Of a stretch of 64,000 nt of DNA, positions 1 through 10,520 are shown piece by piece. Under the pieces are notes generated by a model, which was given only the letters and a program-made list of their open reading frames with translations, made no database searches and was not told where the DNA came from. Both the position numbers and the translations under genes were made by a program. The DNA is from Enoplolaimus lenunculus (lineage: Eukaryota > Nematoda > Enoplea > Enoplida > Thoracostomopsidae): assembly GCA_030248215.1 (NCBI GenBank), contig JASANG010003604.1:55157-119156 (forward strand), given 5' to 3'. Numbering within the stretch: position 1 is the first letter of the stretch; each line of letters begins with the position of its first letter.

Positions 1-69
1 TAACGGTAGAACCAGCTGGGGGGGGGGCAAAAATTCAGCTCGGTTTACAAGGCGAAGTTTAGAGCTAGT

Positions 70-233
70 GCAGGAGCAGGCTATAGCGGGGACCCCAAAA
101 TTGCGGGGTGGGTGCCCCATGCGATAATAAAAATATTTTTAAATTTTTGTTTAAAATCTTGATTAGGGACCCTCATTGGGGTGGCCCCCCCAAATGGCGG
201 TAGGGGGTGGCTGCTCCAGCCCTGCAACGCTTG
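70..233. mobile_element. G-rich foldback repeat (GGAGCAG family), copy 1
   Basis: The ends are imperfect inverted repeats (GTGCAGGAGCAGG on the left, the complement of CTGCTCCAGCCCTGCAAC on the right). The interior has GGGGACCCC-type palindromic blocks. A related copy at 27207-27398 sits between 8-bp direct repeats, which supports mobility. The first 60 bases of the window hold only a poly-G run and nothing recognisable. Confidence 0.5.
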
Positions 234-243
234 TAACATTTAA

Positions 244-428
244 GACCCATGTAAAGATCAGGGGCGGAACATTTATCTGTGGGACTGGAATAAAGAAGCT
301 TAATCGTTAGACTAATTTTTGTTGCTAATGCTTTGGCTTAGGTATACGCTCATTCTTACGCTTATTCTTAAGCTTAGGCTTAGGAATATACTAGTACTAC
401 TGTTCCGCTCCAGTTGTTTACACTGGCC
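244..428 (-). mobile_element. CCTAAG MITE, type B termini
   Basis: The terminal inverted repeats read CCATGTAAAGATCAGGGGCGG on the left, matched by a degenerate inverted copy (CCGCTCCAGTTGTTTACA) on the right. The interior shows GCTTAGGCTTAGG, the reverse complement of the family core. It lies in the PLA2G15 intron downstream of the 618-838 exon. Confidence 0.75.
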
Positions 429-617
429 AACAACGTGTAACAAACACAACAAAGATGCAATAAATTTTCTCTTTGTGTTTAAACGTTGCACAAATAGTTT
501 GCATATTTTGGCAAATGAGTGGATAATTTGCCCATGAGCACAAGCCCATGGTCCCGGGCGGTGTCTCAACAGTCTTGGCATCAGTTTTGTCGGAATTATC
601 GCTCAATCGACGCTTAC

Positions 618-2577
618 TTGGTGCTTTGCGGAAATCAAATGGCGCACCGCGAATATCTTTCCCACGCGTGTAGCCCCATTGAGACACGGCCGTGTTGACA
701 ATGGACGCAAAATATTCCGTTGAATGAAACTGTTCCGAGTCCAAATACTCAATCGATGATGTGTTGCCAAAATCAGGAATATTTGTCTCGACTCCTGGAG
801 TATTTGACGTTGTTCGTGTCGTCCTGTTGTAGACTAACCTAAAAAGTGTCAACGTTTAGACTATTTTATTAGTTAAAGTACTGTTTTCGAAACTTTCATG
901 CATCGTTATTTTCTATTTTATTCGATATCTACACCTAATCAAAATATATCAGCGTACCAACCGGAGGTTTGCATCTGGCTCCGGCAGAAAATCAACTTCC
1001 GGTTTGTGTACAATTTTTGCCGCAAATTCCGGGCAATTTCGATAGAAAAATTGACCCATGTATTGAACAGGACCGGAACAGTAATATAAACATATTCCTA
1101 AGCCTAAGACTGCCTAAGAGTAAGCAAAAAAGTTAGTCTAAAGCTTCAACTGACTCTATCACAGCCAAACCGGAAAACGATGCGGCCCTGTTCTATATAT
1201 GGGCCGGAAAATTTTGCATAAATTTACAAAATTTATTTGTTTTAGGTGCGTTTCGGTTTTACTTTTGGTTCAATTTTGAGGAAAGAATTGTCGAGATTTT
1301 GTAAAAATAAGGGTAAAACCAAACGATTTAAAACAACACACTGTTGATATTTGCTGAACATAACCAATTAAACATCATTTTAACTACCGAGTTTTGCTTC
1401 ACTTTCGGCAACGGCTCCGGCAAGTTTTATTGACCACCGGCTTCTGTATTTTCCACCTCCGGTTGCGCATATACACTGCAAAAAATGGTAAGTCAACTTG
1501 ACTCTATCCGAAATATGCTCTACGGGACTACACAAACTGAGTTAATTTCGACTCCGTCAGAGTCAAATTCGACTCTCCGAGCGACTCAGTTTGTCAAATT
1601 TCACTCCGGCGGAGTCGAATATGACTCAGTTTGTGTTGTCCAGTAGAGCGTATTTCGGAGAGAGTCAATTTGACTCAGCATTTTTTGCAGTGTATATGCG
1701 AAATCTTTATCTCAAAAGACCTTCGGTGCTGCATTTTCAAATAAAATTCCCAGCATTTCTCACAAATTTTACGGCAACTTTGTTAAATTATATATCGCAG
1801 CCCCACCCCTGTCCGGGCCTGTAGCCAAGGGGGTCAGGTGAGCTTAGCCCCCATGGAAAATGTTGGTGCCCCCTAGAAAGTTTTCAACCTTGTTTGTAAC
1901 ACAAAGTCCTTGAATGGCCATCTTGAAAAATTTTTAGCCCCCCACAACCAAGGAGAACTGGCTACCTTCCTCTGCAGTTGCTGATAGTGCACTGAGTGAA
2001 CTTAAACGGATGCGTATGATAAAATACAAAATGTACATGTACGACAGGGTTAAGCTATCGAAACTATAAATACGCAAGAATTATAATTAAAGCCCTATTC
2101 ATACGTGCAAGTTTTCGCTGCGAGAACTTGCAGCTGCAAATTGCACGCAGGACTTTCATTTTTTAATAAGCTAATAAGGAATCGGCTGCAATAAATTCAG
2201 TGACCTTGCATGGTAAATTCACATATGTGAACTAAATTCCTAACTATGATTTTTAATGAATTTTTGCAGCTGCAATTTTTTCGGACGGGATTTTGGACAA
2301 AACTTGCGAATGCAAATTGCAGCTGCAAGTTCTCGCAGCAAAAACTTGCACGTGTGAATAGGACTTAAAGCACAAAATAAACTCTCAACAAAAATAATTT
2401 TGTTTTCGATTCTTTACTTCATATTATCAATAAAACAGTCAATTTCATACGGACGCAGCCACATTTCAAGACTCAACCACAACAAATAATAGTAATCGGT
2501 CGTTTTGTAGCATAAATAATGCGGAACGGACGTTTTGTTCAATTTGGCCCAAATTTGTGTGCCCCCATCGCCAGGAA
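618..2577 (-). CDS. PLA2G15: Group XV (lysosomal) phospholipase A2, partial: two internal exons
   Basis: Two exons on the minus strand encode part of an LCAT-superfamily phospholipase/acyltransferase. Known members act in the lysosome lumen on phospholipids and ceramide. Exon 2577-2418 begins PGDGGTQIWAKLN and holds two cysteines 24 residues apart (HYLCY, IDCF), the spacing of the family's N-terminal disulfide; it ends IDNMK. Exon 838-618 follows in phase (2+1 nt) with LVYNRTTR, FGNTSSIEYLD and GYTRGKDIRGAPFDFRKAP, closely matching PLA2G15 (remembered GYTRGEDVRGAPYDWRRAP). Splice sites are TTTTAG/TT, AA/GTAAAG, TTTTTAG/G and A/GTAAGC. The catalytic Ser, Asp and His belong to exons left of base 1. 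The next exon upstream must end one base into a Val or Ile codon; candidates are described separately. The intron holds four MITEs. Confidence 0.9.
1054..1205 (+). mobile_element. CCTAAG MITE, type A termini
   Basis: It starts CCCATGTATTGAACAGGACCGG and ends GGCCCTGTTCTATATATGGGCC, an imperfect inverted pair. The core contains CCTAAGCCTAAG and the conserved block TTAGTCTAAAGCTT. It lies in the PLA2G15 intron. Confidence 0.8.
1474..1692. mobile_element. AGTC foldback MITE, copy 1
   Basis: Near-complete palindrome. It opens CACTGCAAAAAATGGTAAG, runs through GAGTCAAATTCGACTC-type blocks, and closes with the inverse ATTTTTTGCAGTG. It is flanked by ATA and TAT, consistent with a TA target duplication. 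Four sister copies lie in this window. Confidence 0.8.
1814..1968. mobile_element. GTAGCCA/AGCCCCC MITE, copy 1
   Basis: Short element with GGGCCTGTAGCCA on the left and TGGCTACC on the right as imperfect inverted ends. The interior has TTAGCCCCC and AAGTTTTCAACCTTG, shared with copies at 54174, 55180, 61769 and 62385. Confidence 0.6.
2087..2368. mobile_element. TTAA-target MITE with CAGCTGCAA termini, copy 1
   Basis: Perfect TTAA direct repeats (2087-2090, 2365-2368) bound the element. The termini are inverted: AGCCCTATTCATACGTGCAA on the left, and on the right the complement ending TTGCACGTGTGAATAGGACT. Subterminal GAACTTGCAGCTGCAA is also inverted. TTAA targets are typical of piggyBac-like elements; that assignment is inference. 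Confidence 0.75.
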
Positions 2578-2667
2578 CTAAAATTTTATTTCATAATTTC
2601 TTTTAAGTAAAAGTTTTATTACGAAACATTTTGCAGTTCTACTGACTATGGGATAAAAATATGCTAA

Positions 2668-2913
2668 CTAAACGTTTAAACTAACTCTATTTAACCTTAA
2701 AATACAATCTATTAGTATTAAACTATAACTTCCTAGATTAATTATCCGAACTCGTAGGTTTCGCTTAAACTCACTATACTGTAAAAATACTAAACGTTTA
2801 AACTAACTCGATTTAACCTTAAAATATAATCTATTAGTATTAAACTATAAAACTTCCTAGATTAAATTATCCGAACCCGTAGGTTTCGCTTAAACTCACT
2901 ATACTGTAAAAAT
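2668..2913 (+). repeat. 122-bp tandem duplication
   Basis: Two adjacent copies (2668-2789 and 2790-2913) beginning CTAAACGTTTAAACTAACTC, with a handful of differences and small indels, so the duplication is fairly young. No coding potential seen. Confidence 0.85.
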
Positions 2914-2933
2914 TATAGTACTTATTCATATCA

Positions 2934-3253
2934 AGAGTGGATAATCGCTATTTAAAACAAGAGTATGCAACTGGACACAATCTGTGTAGAAAAGAATGTA
3001 CCCGACACGGGTTACCTTTTTGCCCTACCCTCCTTGTTTAGAGGGGGGTTACAACCTGCGTGAACCACAGTACTTTATGTATGATGCGTCAAACATGCTT
3101 CCATTATAGTTTAATTTAGGGATATTCATGTGATTGCGACCCCGCTCTAAACAAGGGGTGTCGGCCAAAAACGCAACACCCGGTGGTACATGTTGTACCG
3201 TGCAGAACTCCAAGATTTGTACACTCTTGTACCATGCACTCGTGATGAACTCT
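2934..3253. mobile_element. AGAGTGGAT repeat, copy 1
   Basis: About 320 bp, sharing long blocks (GTGTAGAAAAGAATGTACCC, CGGCCAAAAACGCAAC) with 62063-62357. That copy ends in an inverted ATCCACTCT, so this is probably a MITE with short inverted ends. The inverted end is decayed here. Confidence 0.6.
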
Positions 3254-3733
3254 ATTTTCCCTTACTTTTTTTGTACCTAATTTCCTTTAAACAAAAGACT
3301 ATTTTCCTTGACAAGATATTATCCCAACATAAATAATATTCAAAAATTACACTGTTTTTTGAGTAGCACTTATACCTTAAACCAAAAATAAGTTTAGCTT
3401 AAACTCGCCCTATAATACTCAAGTTTATCTTACTTAAAATTCTAGTTTAGTTATAGTTCGTCCAGCCATTTTTTAAGTATTACGCTCATATTCAAGTTTA
3501 GTTAAGCTACAATTTCAGTTGAAGCTTTTAAAGGGTACAAGAGCGTACACCGGGAATATAGCGTGTCCACGGATTTTGTAGAAATATTATTGGTAGGAGA
3601 CAGGGCGCAAACGGACGTGAAAAATACTGGAGCCGGAGGTTGCTATTATGCAATAGCCGGAAGCACACGTCCAGTTGAACTATTTTAGACAATTTTATAT
3701 ACTTCAGCATAGAGTCGGGTCGACAAATGTAAT
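3254..3733. other. AT-rich intergenic stretch
   Basis: Nothing recognisable apart from low-complexity TTTAGTTAAG-like sequence. Open frames in it are short and lack codon structure. Confidence 0.4.
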
Positions 3734-3791
3734 CTAAAGCTTAAGCTTACTCTTTTCTAGTGCCACAAAAAATGTTCCACCCCTGATGGGC
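3734..3791 (+). mobile_element. CCTAAG MITE, type B right-end fragment
   Basis: Only the right end is present: CTAAAGCTTAAGCTTACTC followed by GTTCCACCCCTGATGGGCC. No core or left terminus. Confidence 0.55.
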
Positions 3792-3919
3792 CACATTTCG
3801 TTTCATTTTTACATCTTCGTTTTTGTTTTTAGTATTTTTGCTATCCGCTTGTTTTTCCAGCGTCTTGTTTCACAAACATTAAAATTGACAACCGTAGTTT
3901 TTAAAAAATGTATATACTG

Positions 3920-4132
3920 GCTAATGTATAGAACAAGACCGTAACAGTAGTATATGCATATTCCTAAGCCTAAGCCTAAGCGTATGGATGAGTTTATTCC
4001 TAAGCCTAAGCCTAACCTATGCGCCTAAACCTCAGCCTAAGCAAAAAAGTTAGTCTAAAGCTTAAACTGACTCTATTACAACCCTGCCGGAAAACCAATC
4101 CGGCCCTGTTCTATGCACGGGCTAAACTTACT
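3920..4132 (+). mobile_element. CCTAAG MITE, type A termini
   Basis: Left end CTAATGTATAGAACAAGACC and right end GGCCCTGTTCTATGCACGGGC form the inverted pair. The core has two blocks of CCTAAGCCTAAGC separated by GTATGGATGAG. Confidence 0.8.
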
Positions 4133-4312
4133 TAAAATTATTGGAGACCCAGTAAAATTTCCTCGTTCATTCAGTCCGGAACTGACCGGCAGAAACGTGC
4201 CGGGCAACACGAAATTCACCAAACGGAACCACAAAATTGTTAATCGCCTAAAATCATAGGCCATCTGAAACTAAAACACGTGTCATAATTTGCACTTTCT
4301 TCACGAGAATAT

Positions 4313-4518
4313 AAGCTGCAAAAAATGGCGAGTCAAATTGACTCTCTCTGAAATAAGCTCTGCGGGACTACACAAACTGAGTCAAAATTCGACTCCAATA
4401 GAGTCAAATTCGATTCACTGAGTCGAATGTTTGACTCTGGCGGAGTGGAATTTGACTCAGTTTTTGCAACCCGAATAGCTTATTTCGGAGTCAATTTGAC
4501 TCACCATTTTTTGCAGTA
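4313..4518. mobile_element. AGTC foldback MITE, copy 2
   Basis: Palindromic element opening GCTGCAAAAAATGGCGAGTC and closing GACTCACCATTTTTTGCAGT. The centre has GAGTCAAATTCGATTCACTG. Confidence 0.8.
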
Positions 4519-4580
4519 TTCTGATTGCCTGCGTGCGTACATAACGAGCCCCAAACGTATCTGAATGCTTTATTAAACCT

Positions 4581-4781
4581 GACCAAAGTAAAGAACATGG
4601 GCGAAGCCGTTTTATAAGCATATTCCTAAGCCTAAAGCCTATGCCTAAGCCTAAGCATAAAAGCATAAGAATGAGATTTTAAGCCTATAGCCTAAGCCAC
4701 ACAAAAAATTAGTCTAAAGTTTAAGCTTACTCTATTCTAGTGCCACAGCAAAACGTTCCGCCCCTGATCTTTACATGGGCC
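4581..4781 (+). mobile_element. CCTAAG MITE, type B termini
   Basis: Left end GACCAAAGTAAAGAACATGG, right end CCCCTGATCTTTACATGGGC. The core has CCTAAGCCTAAAGCCTATGC. Confidence 0.75.
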
Positions 4782-5011
4782 TTTACACCTTAACCTATAA
4801 ACCAAAACCAGAAGCATTTTATAGTGTGGCATCTACGGTTTAGTTATCGCTCGGCAATAAAGCGATCCACATCCAACATCAGATTAATAACCAATGATTT
4901 GATTTAAACGACCTACAGCCTCATAAATGGAAACCTTTGCATCGAACAGATGACTGTGAAAATTTTCAATTCGTGTTTGTTGTTTGTATTTCCTAACAGA
5001 ATCAGTGGGTT

Positions 5012-5219
5012 CACTGCAAAATTTTAGTGAGTTGATTTTAACTCAGAATACAGTTGAATCACTCAGTCACAAATTCGAGTTGATTCAATTCATTCTGAGT
5101 TAATTAATCAACTCACCCAGAGTCAACTCAACTCAGAGTGAGTTTTTGTTTACTGATATTAATTCAGAAATAACCAACTGGCTAGCTATTGATTAATCAA
5201 CTCATTGGAATTTACAGTG
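5012..5219. mobile_element. ACTCA foldback MITE, copy 1
   Basis: Opens CACTGCAAAATTTTAGTGAG and closes with CTCATTGGAATTTACAGTG in inverted order. The body alternates GAGTTGATT and AATCAACTC palindromes. Related to but distinct from the AGTC family. Confidence 0.7.
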
Positions 5220-5272
5220 TATAGTTTCTTTTTTTCAATTTTCAATGGTCTTAAAACTGTGTTTAGCTTATA

Positions 5273-5558
5273 TTAACCTTTATTTGCAAAAAGTACACTG
5301 TGAGCAAGTTAGAATAATATACAAACACGACTTAATACACAATGTGCAGTGTTTAACAATTTCTATACGCGTATGCGTAGTGTAAAATCTCGACAAATCG
5401 TTAGAGGCCTTCTCGGGCTCGAGTGTCAAGCGTTTATAGCTGAGTGGTCATGGTAAACGCCTACCACCCGTAAGGCTGTATGTAATTCGAATACTGGCTT
5501 AATACTATATATACTTGTTTTATGCGTAATATTGAATATCCATGTGCCAAAGGGTTAA
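5273..5558 (+). mobile_element. tRNA-like MITE, copy 1 (diverged)
   Basis: Ends are TTAACCTTT and the inverse AAAGGGTTAA. The interior carries a pol III A-box-like TATAGCTGAGTGGTCATGG (from 5436) and a B-box-like ATTCGAATAC (about 5484), roughly tRNA-spaced. Aligned to 6532-6792 over most of its length. Confidence 0.6.
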
Positions 5559-5824
5559 AACCATCAAACACAAAGATGGTCTCCGAGCCAGGAACTAGCA
5601 ACTTAAACTGGATCAACCTTATGCCAACTGCGTTATAGTTTCGACCTCAGTAGCGGAAATACATTGAACAGCATATTTACGATTGATAGTAAAAATCAAA
5701 TCAGCCTTAAACTACGCCTTCAGCTAATTTAGGTTAATTTAATTGTCGCTACTTACTTCCTATGTATGCCAAACTCAGAAACGTTTACTAATACCAAGCC
5801 TTGTAAAGTTTAAAGCGTTGCAAA
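5559..5824. other. Intergenic, nothing recognised
   Basis: AT-rich sequence without an inverted-repeat end, splice-flanked frame or tandem repeat that I can support. Confidence 0.3.
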
Positions 5825-5940
5825 AATTGTTCCTATAAGCCTAAGCCTAAAAACCTGAGCCTAAGCAAAAAAATGTGATCTAGAATCTAAATCCACACAT
5901 TTATAGACCCACCGGAAAACTTGGACGCACTTTAAAGTAT
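5825..5940 (+). mobile_element. CCTAAG MITE, type C, degenerate
   Basis: The core CCTATAAGCCTAAGCC and the type C right-hand block GATCTAGAATCTAAATCC plus GACCCACCGGAAA are present. The terminus (GGACGCACTTTAAAGTA) is decayed. Confidence 0.55.
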
Positions 5941-6385
5941 TTTTACTATCCGTTTTTGTACCCTAGTTTTCGGCCAATACCGTTTACACCATGCCAACTT
6001 GAACTCTCTTGTGATTAAAGCTTTTTAAAAATACAATAAAAGTGCTAAAATATACATATCTATAAAATACGGAACAAATAAATATTAAACAAGCTGAAAC
6101 ATTCCAGTTTGAAAACATCAATTAATCAAATTTTAAATATTTCGAGGAAACACCAAGGTGAAAACCAGAAAATAATTTGATTTTGCAAACATTTGACGGG
6201 ATAACAGTTGTTGTTGTCGCGTGACAATGAACGCTGCCCCGGTATACGATATCTGGTGATTGGACTGTCATAATTAGACGGTGGTGAATTGCGCAAATTT
6301 CTTTGAAAAGGAGACTTATGAACGATTTTTTAATACCAAAGTATATTTTGTTAAAAATTGCCAATTAAAACAGTAGTTTTATTGA

Positions 6386-6467
6386 TTAACCCCTTCTCAC
6401 ATTGAGTTGCCTAGCATAAAAGTAGGTCTGAGGGGAAATAGAAAATATTCATGTGAGAAAGGGTTAA
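6386..6467 (+). mobile_element. 82-bp deletion derivative of the tRNA-like MITE
   Basis: Has both ends of the 6532-6792 element (TTAACCCCTTCTCACATTG on the left, CATGTGAGAAAGGGTTAA on the right). It jumps from GAGTTGCCTA straight to GCATAAAAGTAGG, so the tRNA-like part is missing. Confidence 0.75.
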
Positions 6468-6534
6468 GCGAAAAATTTTCAGTTTACTATCTTTAAGCGA
6501 AAAATTTTCAGTTTACTATCTTTAACCCCTTCTC
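6464..6534 (+). repeat. 29-bp tandem pair between two MITE copies
   Basis: TTAAGCGAAAAATTTTCAG followed by TTTACTATC occurs twice head to tail, exactly filling the gap between the 82-bp element and the 261-bp element. This looks like a duplicated target flank. Confidence 0.7.
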
Positions 6535-6792
6535 ACATTGAGTTGCCTATAGGCAACTGAGCGCAGTGTATATACGTTAAATAGTATATATCGCACCGTG
6601 TTTAACAATTGCAACACGTATACATAGTACTAAATCACCACAAGACGTGAGAGCCCCCTCAGGCTCGAGCGTCAAGCTCCTATAGCTGAGTGGTGATGGT
6701 ATACGCCTCCCACTCCAATCACCCGAGTTCGAATCCTAGCATAAAAGTAGGTCTCAGGGGAAATAGAAAATATTCATGTGAGAAAGGGTTAA
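6532..6792 (+). mobile_element. tRNA-like MITE, copy 2 (best preserved)
   Basis: Terminal inverted repeats TTAACCCCTTCTCACAT and ATGTGAGAAAGGGTTAA. Between them, 6681-6693 reads TATAGCTGAGTGG (A-box-like) and 6725-6736 reads GAGTTCGAATCC (B-box-like), separated as in a tRNA. The T-arm pairing is degenerate, so it is not a working tRNA. It may be a MITE that captured a tRNA-derived SINE. Confidence 0.7.
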
Positions 6793-7363
6793 ACTTTTAC
6801 ATCTGGCAGCACCTGAAAGTAAAATTCGATATCAGTTTTGGCAAACAAGATCTACCGATCAAACTATATTTAGCATCATGGTGCAATTGGACGTAACAAA
6901 AATAAAGCCGGATTTTCACAAATTTTACCGAAGCTAAAAATGACTTAAAATTACTTTATCAATTTAGTACTGAACTTGTTTAACAATGATATGCAAAAAT
7001 ATGCAAGTTTTAAATCACTCCTCACATTATTGACTCTGAGCAACTCGGTGTAATGTGCGCAGTAGTGATATAAAATGCACATTACACGATGCATAACTAA
7101 ATACGCATATACTCAGTAAACGTTCCACCCCTGATCTTTACATACATGGTCCAAGAAACCTGCCGTAGCCAGAGATCATTTTTTTAATTCGCCAGCAGCA
7201 GACCTTCATTCGTCCCAAGGCTGACTATTTTATGATCTCACCATTTTTGTCGGTTAAAAGTTATACAGGTTCGCACCACCGCATGTCAGCAATTTTCAAT
7301 TTACATTATAGAAAAATACAAACCATAAGCAGTACTCGAACTTCTGGTACTTACTTAATAATT
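6793..7363. other. Intergenic, MITE fragments
   Basis: Holds a weak left-end relic of the tRNA-like MITE near 7014 and a right-end fragment of a type B CCTAAG MITE at 7118-7150 (GTTCCACCCCTGATCTTTAC). No gene seen. Confidence 0.4.
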
Positions 7364-7716
7364 CAGGGTGTAAACGGATAGTAAAAATAACGGACATGGA
7401 AAGTGACCAAAATAACGGAAACGAATATTTTGGTAAAAAAAGTTTCAAAGACGTTTTATTATTCTGCCAACCCAATAGAGGCGGGCAAATATTCACCTAG
7501 CTTTCTATAATTTTAAAGAAAAAATAGTGCATGACTAAATTTTAAGATTTTGGACGAATTTCGCGCTTTTTATTTCGTTTCGAACAATTGCAGCATATTT
7601 CTGTAATGAGAAATAGCCAGATATACGTTATTTATCACTATAACTGAATTTCCGTCATTTCTATAATGGAAACGGACACCGATTTTTACCGGAAACGAAT
7701 ATCCGGTTACACCCTG
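7364..7716. mobile_element. CAGGGTGTAAACGGA element (hAT-like ends)
   Basis: Left end CAGGGTGTAAACGGATAG, right end TATCCGGTTACACCCTG. The interior shares long blocks (TTTTAAGATTTTGGACGAAT, CTGAATTTCCGTCATTTC) with 45062-45333. Internal open frames are short, so it is non-autonomous. Confidence 0.7.
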
Positions 7717-8453
7717 CTTAATATCCAGCTTGAAAAAATAACTCTACCAACTACTTTATTTGTTAAAATCCGTAAAATTCAAAACAGAAAACTTCGAACG
7801 AAACGCAAATGTATATAACCACAACAGCATTCATAACTCTGTTCACGTTTATAACTTTAACTTCGCCTACTTGCTATTTATTCTTTACCTATTGTTTATT
7901 CCCATAAAAGTTAAGTACAAGCGAAAGTTCACCGAAATCATCTAACTTGTCAGGCGCGGATAAAACGTGGGTCGTGGGTAGATCTTTTTAGCTCGGATAC
8001 ACCCGCGGGTAACAAATTCTTATTTGACTGGGTTAAAACGAGGGTCGGGTAAAAATGCTTACCCACATCCCACTCTGTGTCAGCCTATAAATTAAGACAA
8101 ACTTTCCAAGAACTTTAAAATTATTTGTTACACCTACTAATATCCCGAATCTAAATTCTTACAGTAAAAACAGTAGACAACATTACAGTAAGACAGTAAT
8201 AGTCCGCGACGCGCTTAATACCGCCGGGTTGTTTGAGCGTCTAATAAGGTTTACAGGTTTACACTTAACTAAAGTACAGTACCATCATATTACCTGAAAA
8301 GCATCAATTTCTACCAGGCACATCAGCAGAAATTGGCATAACTCGAAGCATATTAAACTTCGAAAATTTCCACTCAATGGTACAAAAAGATATATACTTA
8401 GTACAACTGTTGGCTATAGATACTACGAAATTTGCGGCTACAGTACCGTGTCC
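7717..8453. other. Intergenic with a CCCGCGGGT repeat
   Basis: 7952-8085 is a repeat with GGGTCGTGGGTAGAT, ACCCGCGGGTAAC and CGGGTAAAAATGC, related to 63066-63165. A 61-codon frame at 7760-7945 has no recognisable domain and is probably chance. Confidence 0.4.
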
Positions 8454-8798
8454 CAGGGTGGCACCGAACCTACGTTTTGACAGAATCCGAATCCATTGCT
8501 AATTTGCCGAATCCGAATCAGAATCTTGCATGTTGCAAATTTTTAGTTATATCTATAAATTTGTAGAATATCAACGCAATACCAGCCGCATAACCTTTAC
8601 ACGTTAATATATTTCGTGCCCGAAATCAGTTTTGAGATTTGTGAGCCGAAACAAAATTTTTTCTTCAATAATATAACAAGATATTTAAATTTTTTATTGT
8701 TTAAAACTGAAAAACATATCGTGAACACTGTTTGATTCGGCTTTTGGATTCAACTTCGGCTCAACCCAATCCGAATCTCAACCTTTGTTGCCACCCAG
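8454..8798. mobile_element. CAGGGTGGCAACAAAG element, copy 1
   Basis: Left end CAGGGTGGCACCGAACC, right end TTTGTTGCCACCCAG. Interior blocks GAATCCATTGCTAATTTGCC and TTTTTATTGTTTAAAA are shared with 29323-29679. Ends suggest a hAT-like MITE. Confidence 0.7.
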
Positions 8799-10340
8799 CC
8801 GGGTCCGTAACAGATTCCATTCACTTTGGTTTTTAAATATAATTTTCTCGGATGAGTATCCTTCTAACAGTAGCAACGCAACCCCATACACCAAAGATCT
8901 CTCAAAAAATATATCCGTTACCATTTCAGAATCCCGACATACAAATTTGAATTCGCCAGCCAATTATTCCGCCGAAAAAAGTTTCCACTACATCATTATT
9001 TGTGATATACACAACCAGCATAAAATAAAGAAAAAATATACCCAAAAAAACTGAAATGAAACAAAAAGACAAAACCCCAATATAGTAGTAGTAGTAGTAT
9101 GGTATGTTAAGCATAAAACCGGTATGGAAATAACGACAACCATTTTTGATAGAATGTAGCATATACAAGAGACAACATACACAAACAATCTTGCACATTT
9201 ACATTTAAAACACATTTTACGCTCATTACTATCTCATATCCCGAATATCGTTGTGTTCCACTATTTGAAACTGAGCCACATCAAATACAAACCGAAACCT
9301 GCTACTAATTTTGACCTGTGACCGTAACGAAGTTCGTTTTTAAGAAAACAGCAAATGTTCCCCGTTTACGGCATTTTACCGCTACGTAGGTGCTGATAAA
9401 TGGATATCTCGTTATTCAAACGTTACGTAATTGGATTTATTAACTTTTTGTCGGTTGCCTGCATAAGCTTTATTGAATAATTGTGTAATTTATATCTTTC
9501 TGTCAATCAATTCAGCATGGTTATCAGTGCATACATGTTAGGAAAAGTGAATTTCCAAAATTTGGACTTAAAATATTTTGTAATGAAGGCGACGTAATAT
9601 ACCTGCCCTTAGTATTAACTTAACTGTAAAGACGCTAAACCTGTTAATTCCAATGCAAATTTGAATTTAAAATAGAAAAGCAATATTTAAAACTGCAATA
9701 CTCATACACACTTAGGTTGTTTTCAGGAGTAACTATGGTTGTAAATATATAAACGAAACAAACACTGAAAACCGCAAACTTAAAAAATGTCACTTAGAAC
9801 AAAATCTCAAACTTTTCAAATCCCACCACCATTACACCCAGACATATATAAGTGACCACTGCCGGCGGAAGTGCCCCCTAACCCGGTATCGCCGAAAGCG
9901 CCCCCATCCAAACGACCCAAGTGGATGGCCAACTTCTTGGGGGACCCATCTTGGCAAACTAAAATTCTTGTTCGCGGACCACGAATTTATAGAGCTGTGA
10001 AACGCTTAATAACGGCCTCTCGGACTTGTTTGAGGGGCCGACTATCTTAAACTCCGGCCCTGTAAGTATCATTGCTGTATATTCCTCAACGAACATAGCA
10101 ACGTATTACATATATACTAATCAACTCGACTACCGCCGGATTTCCGGGTTTGCCAAAGTATCAATGTCGCGCTCTGACCGACACTTTGTTATCTTGGCGC
10201 ATAATTCCAGACACATAAAATTAATGCGTCAAGCAAACCAGATAAACCAACAACGATGAATGAATATGACAGCCAGCAGACTGCAACACATTTATCAGTT
10301 AAACTTATGCGGATATTCGACCTATGTTGTTCCTCTTAAT
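8799..10340. other. Intergenic, no gene recognised
   Basis: About 1.5 kb AT-rich sequence with a short (TAG)n run near 9085-9100. 9860-10060 is locally GC-rich (CTAACCCGGTATCGCC) but has no supported frame or inverted ends. Confidence 0.35.
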
Positions 10341-10520
10341 GGCCAATGTTACTTTGACGGGCGTAACAGTAGATCAAGCATATTCCTAAAACCAAAGCCT
10401 AAGCGTAGCAAAAATGTGTTTCTAAGCCTAAGCTTATGCCAAAAACTGTAATCTAGAATCTAAACCTACTCTTATATAGACTCACCAGAAATCTTGACGC
10501 CCCTTAAAGTAACATGGCAA
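10341..10520 (+). mobile_element. CCTAAG MITE, type C, with 8-bp target duplication
   Basis: Flanked by perfect CTCTTAAT direct repeats (10333-10340 and 10521-10528). Left end GGCCAATGTTACTTTGACGG, right end CCCCTTAAAGTAACATGG. The core has CCTAAGCGTAGC and the type C block TAATCTAGAATCTAAACC. Confidence 0.85.

Noticed and set aside
6681-6740. A tRNA gene
   Set aside because: A and B boxes are present, but the T stem and acceptor pairing are broken and the sequence lies within transposon ends, so it is a tRNA-derived relic.
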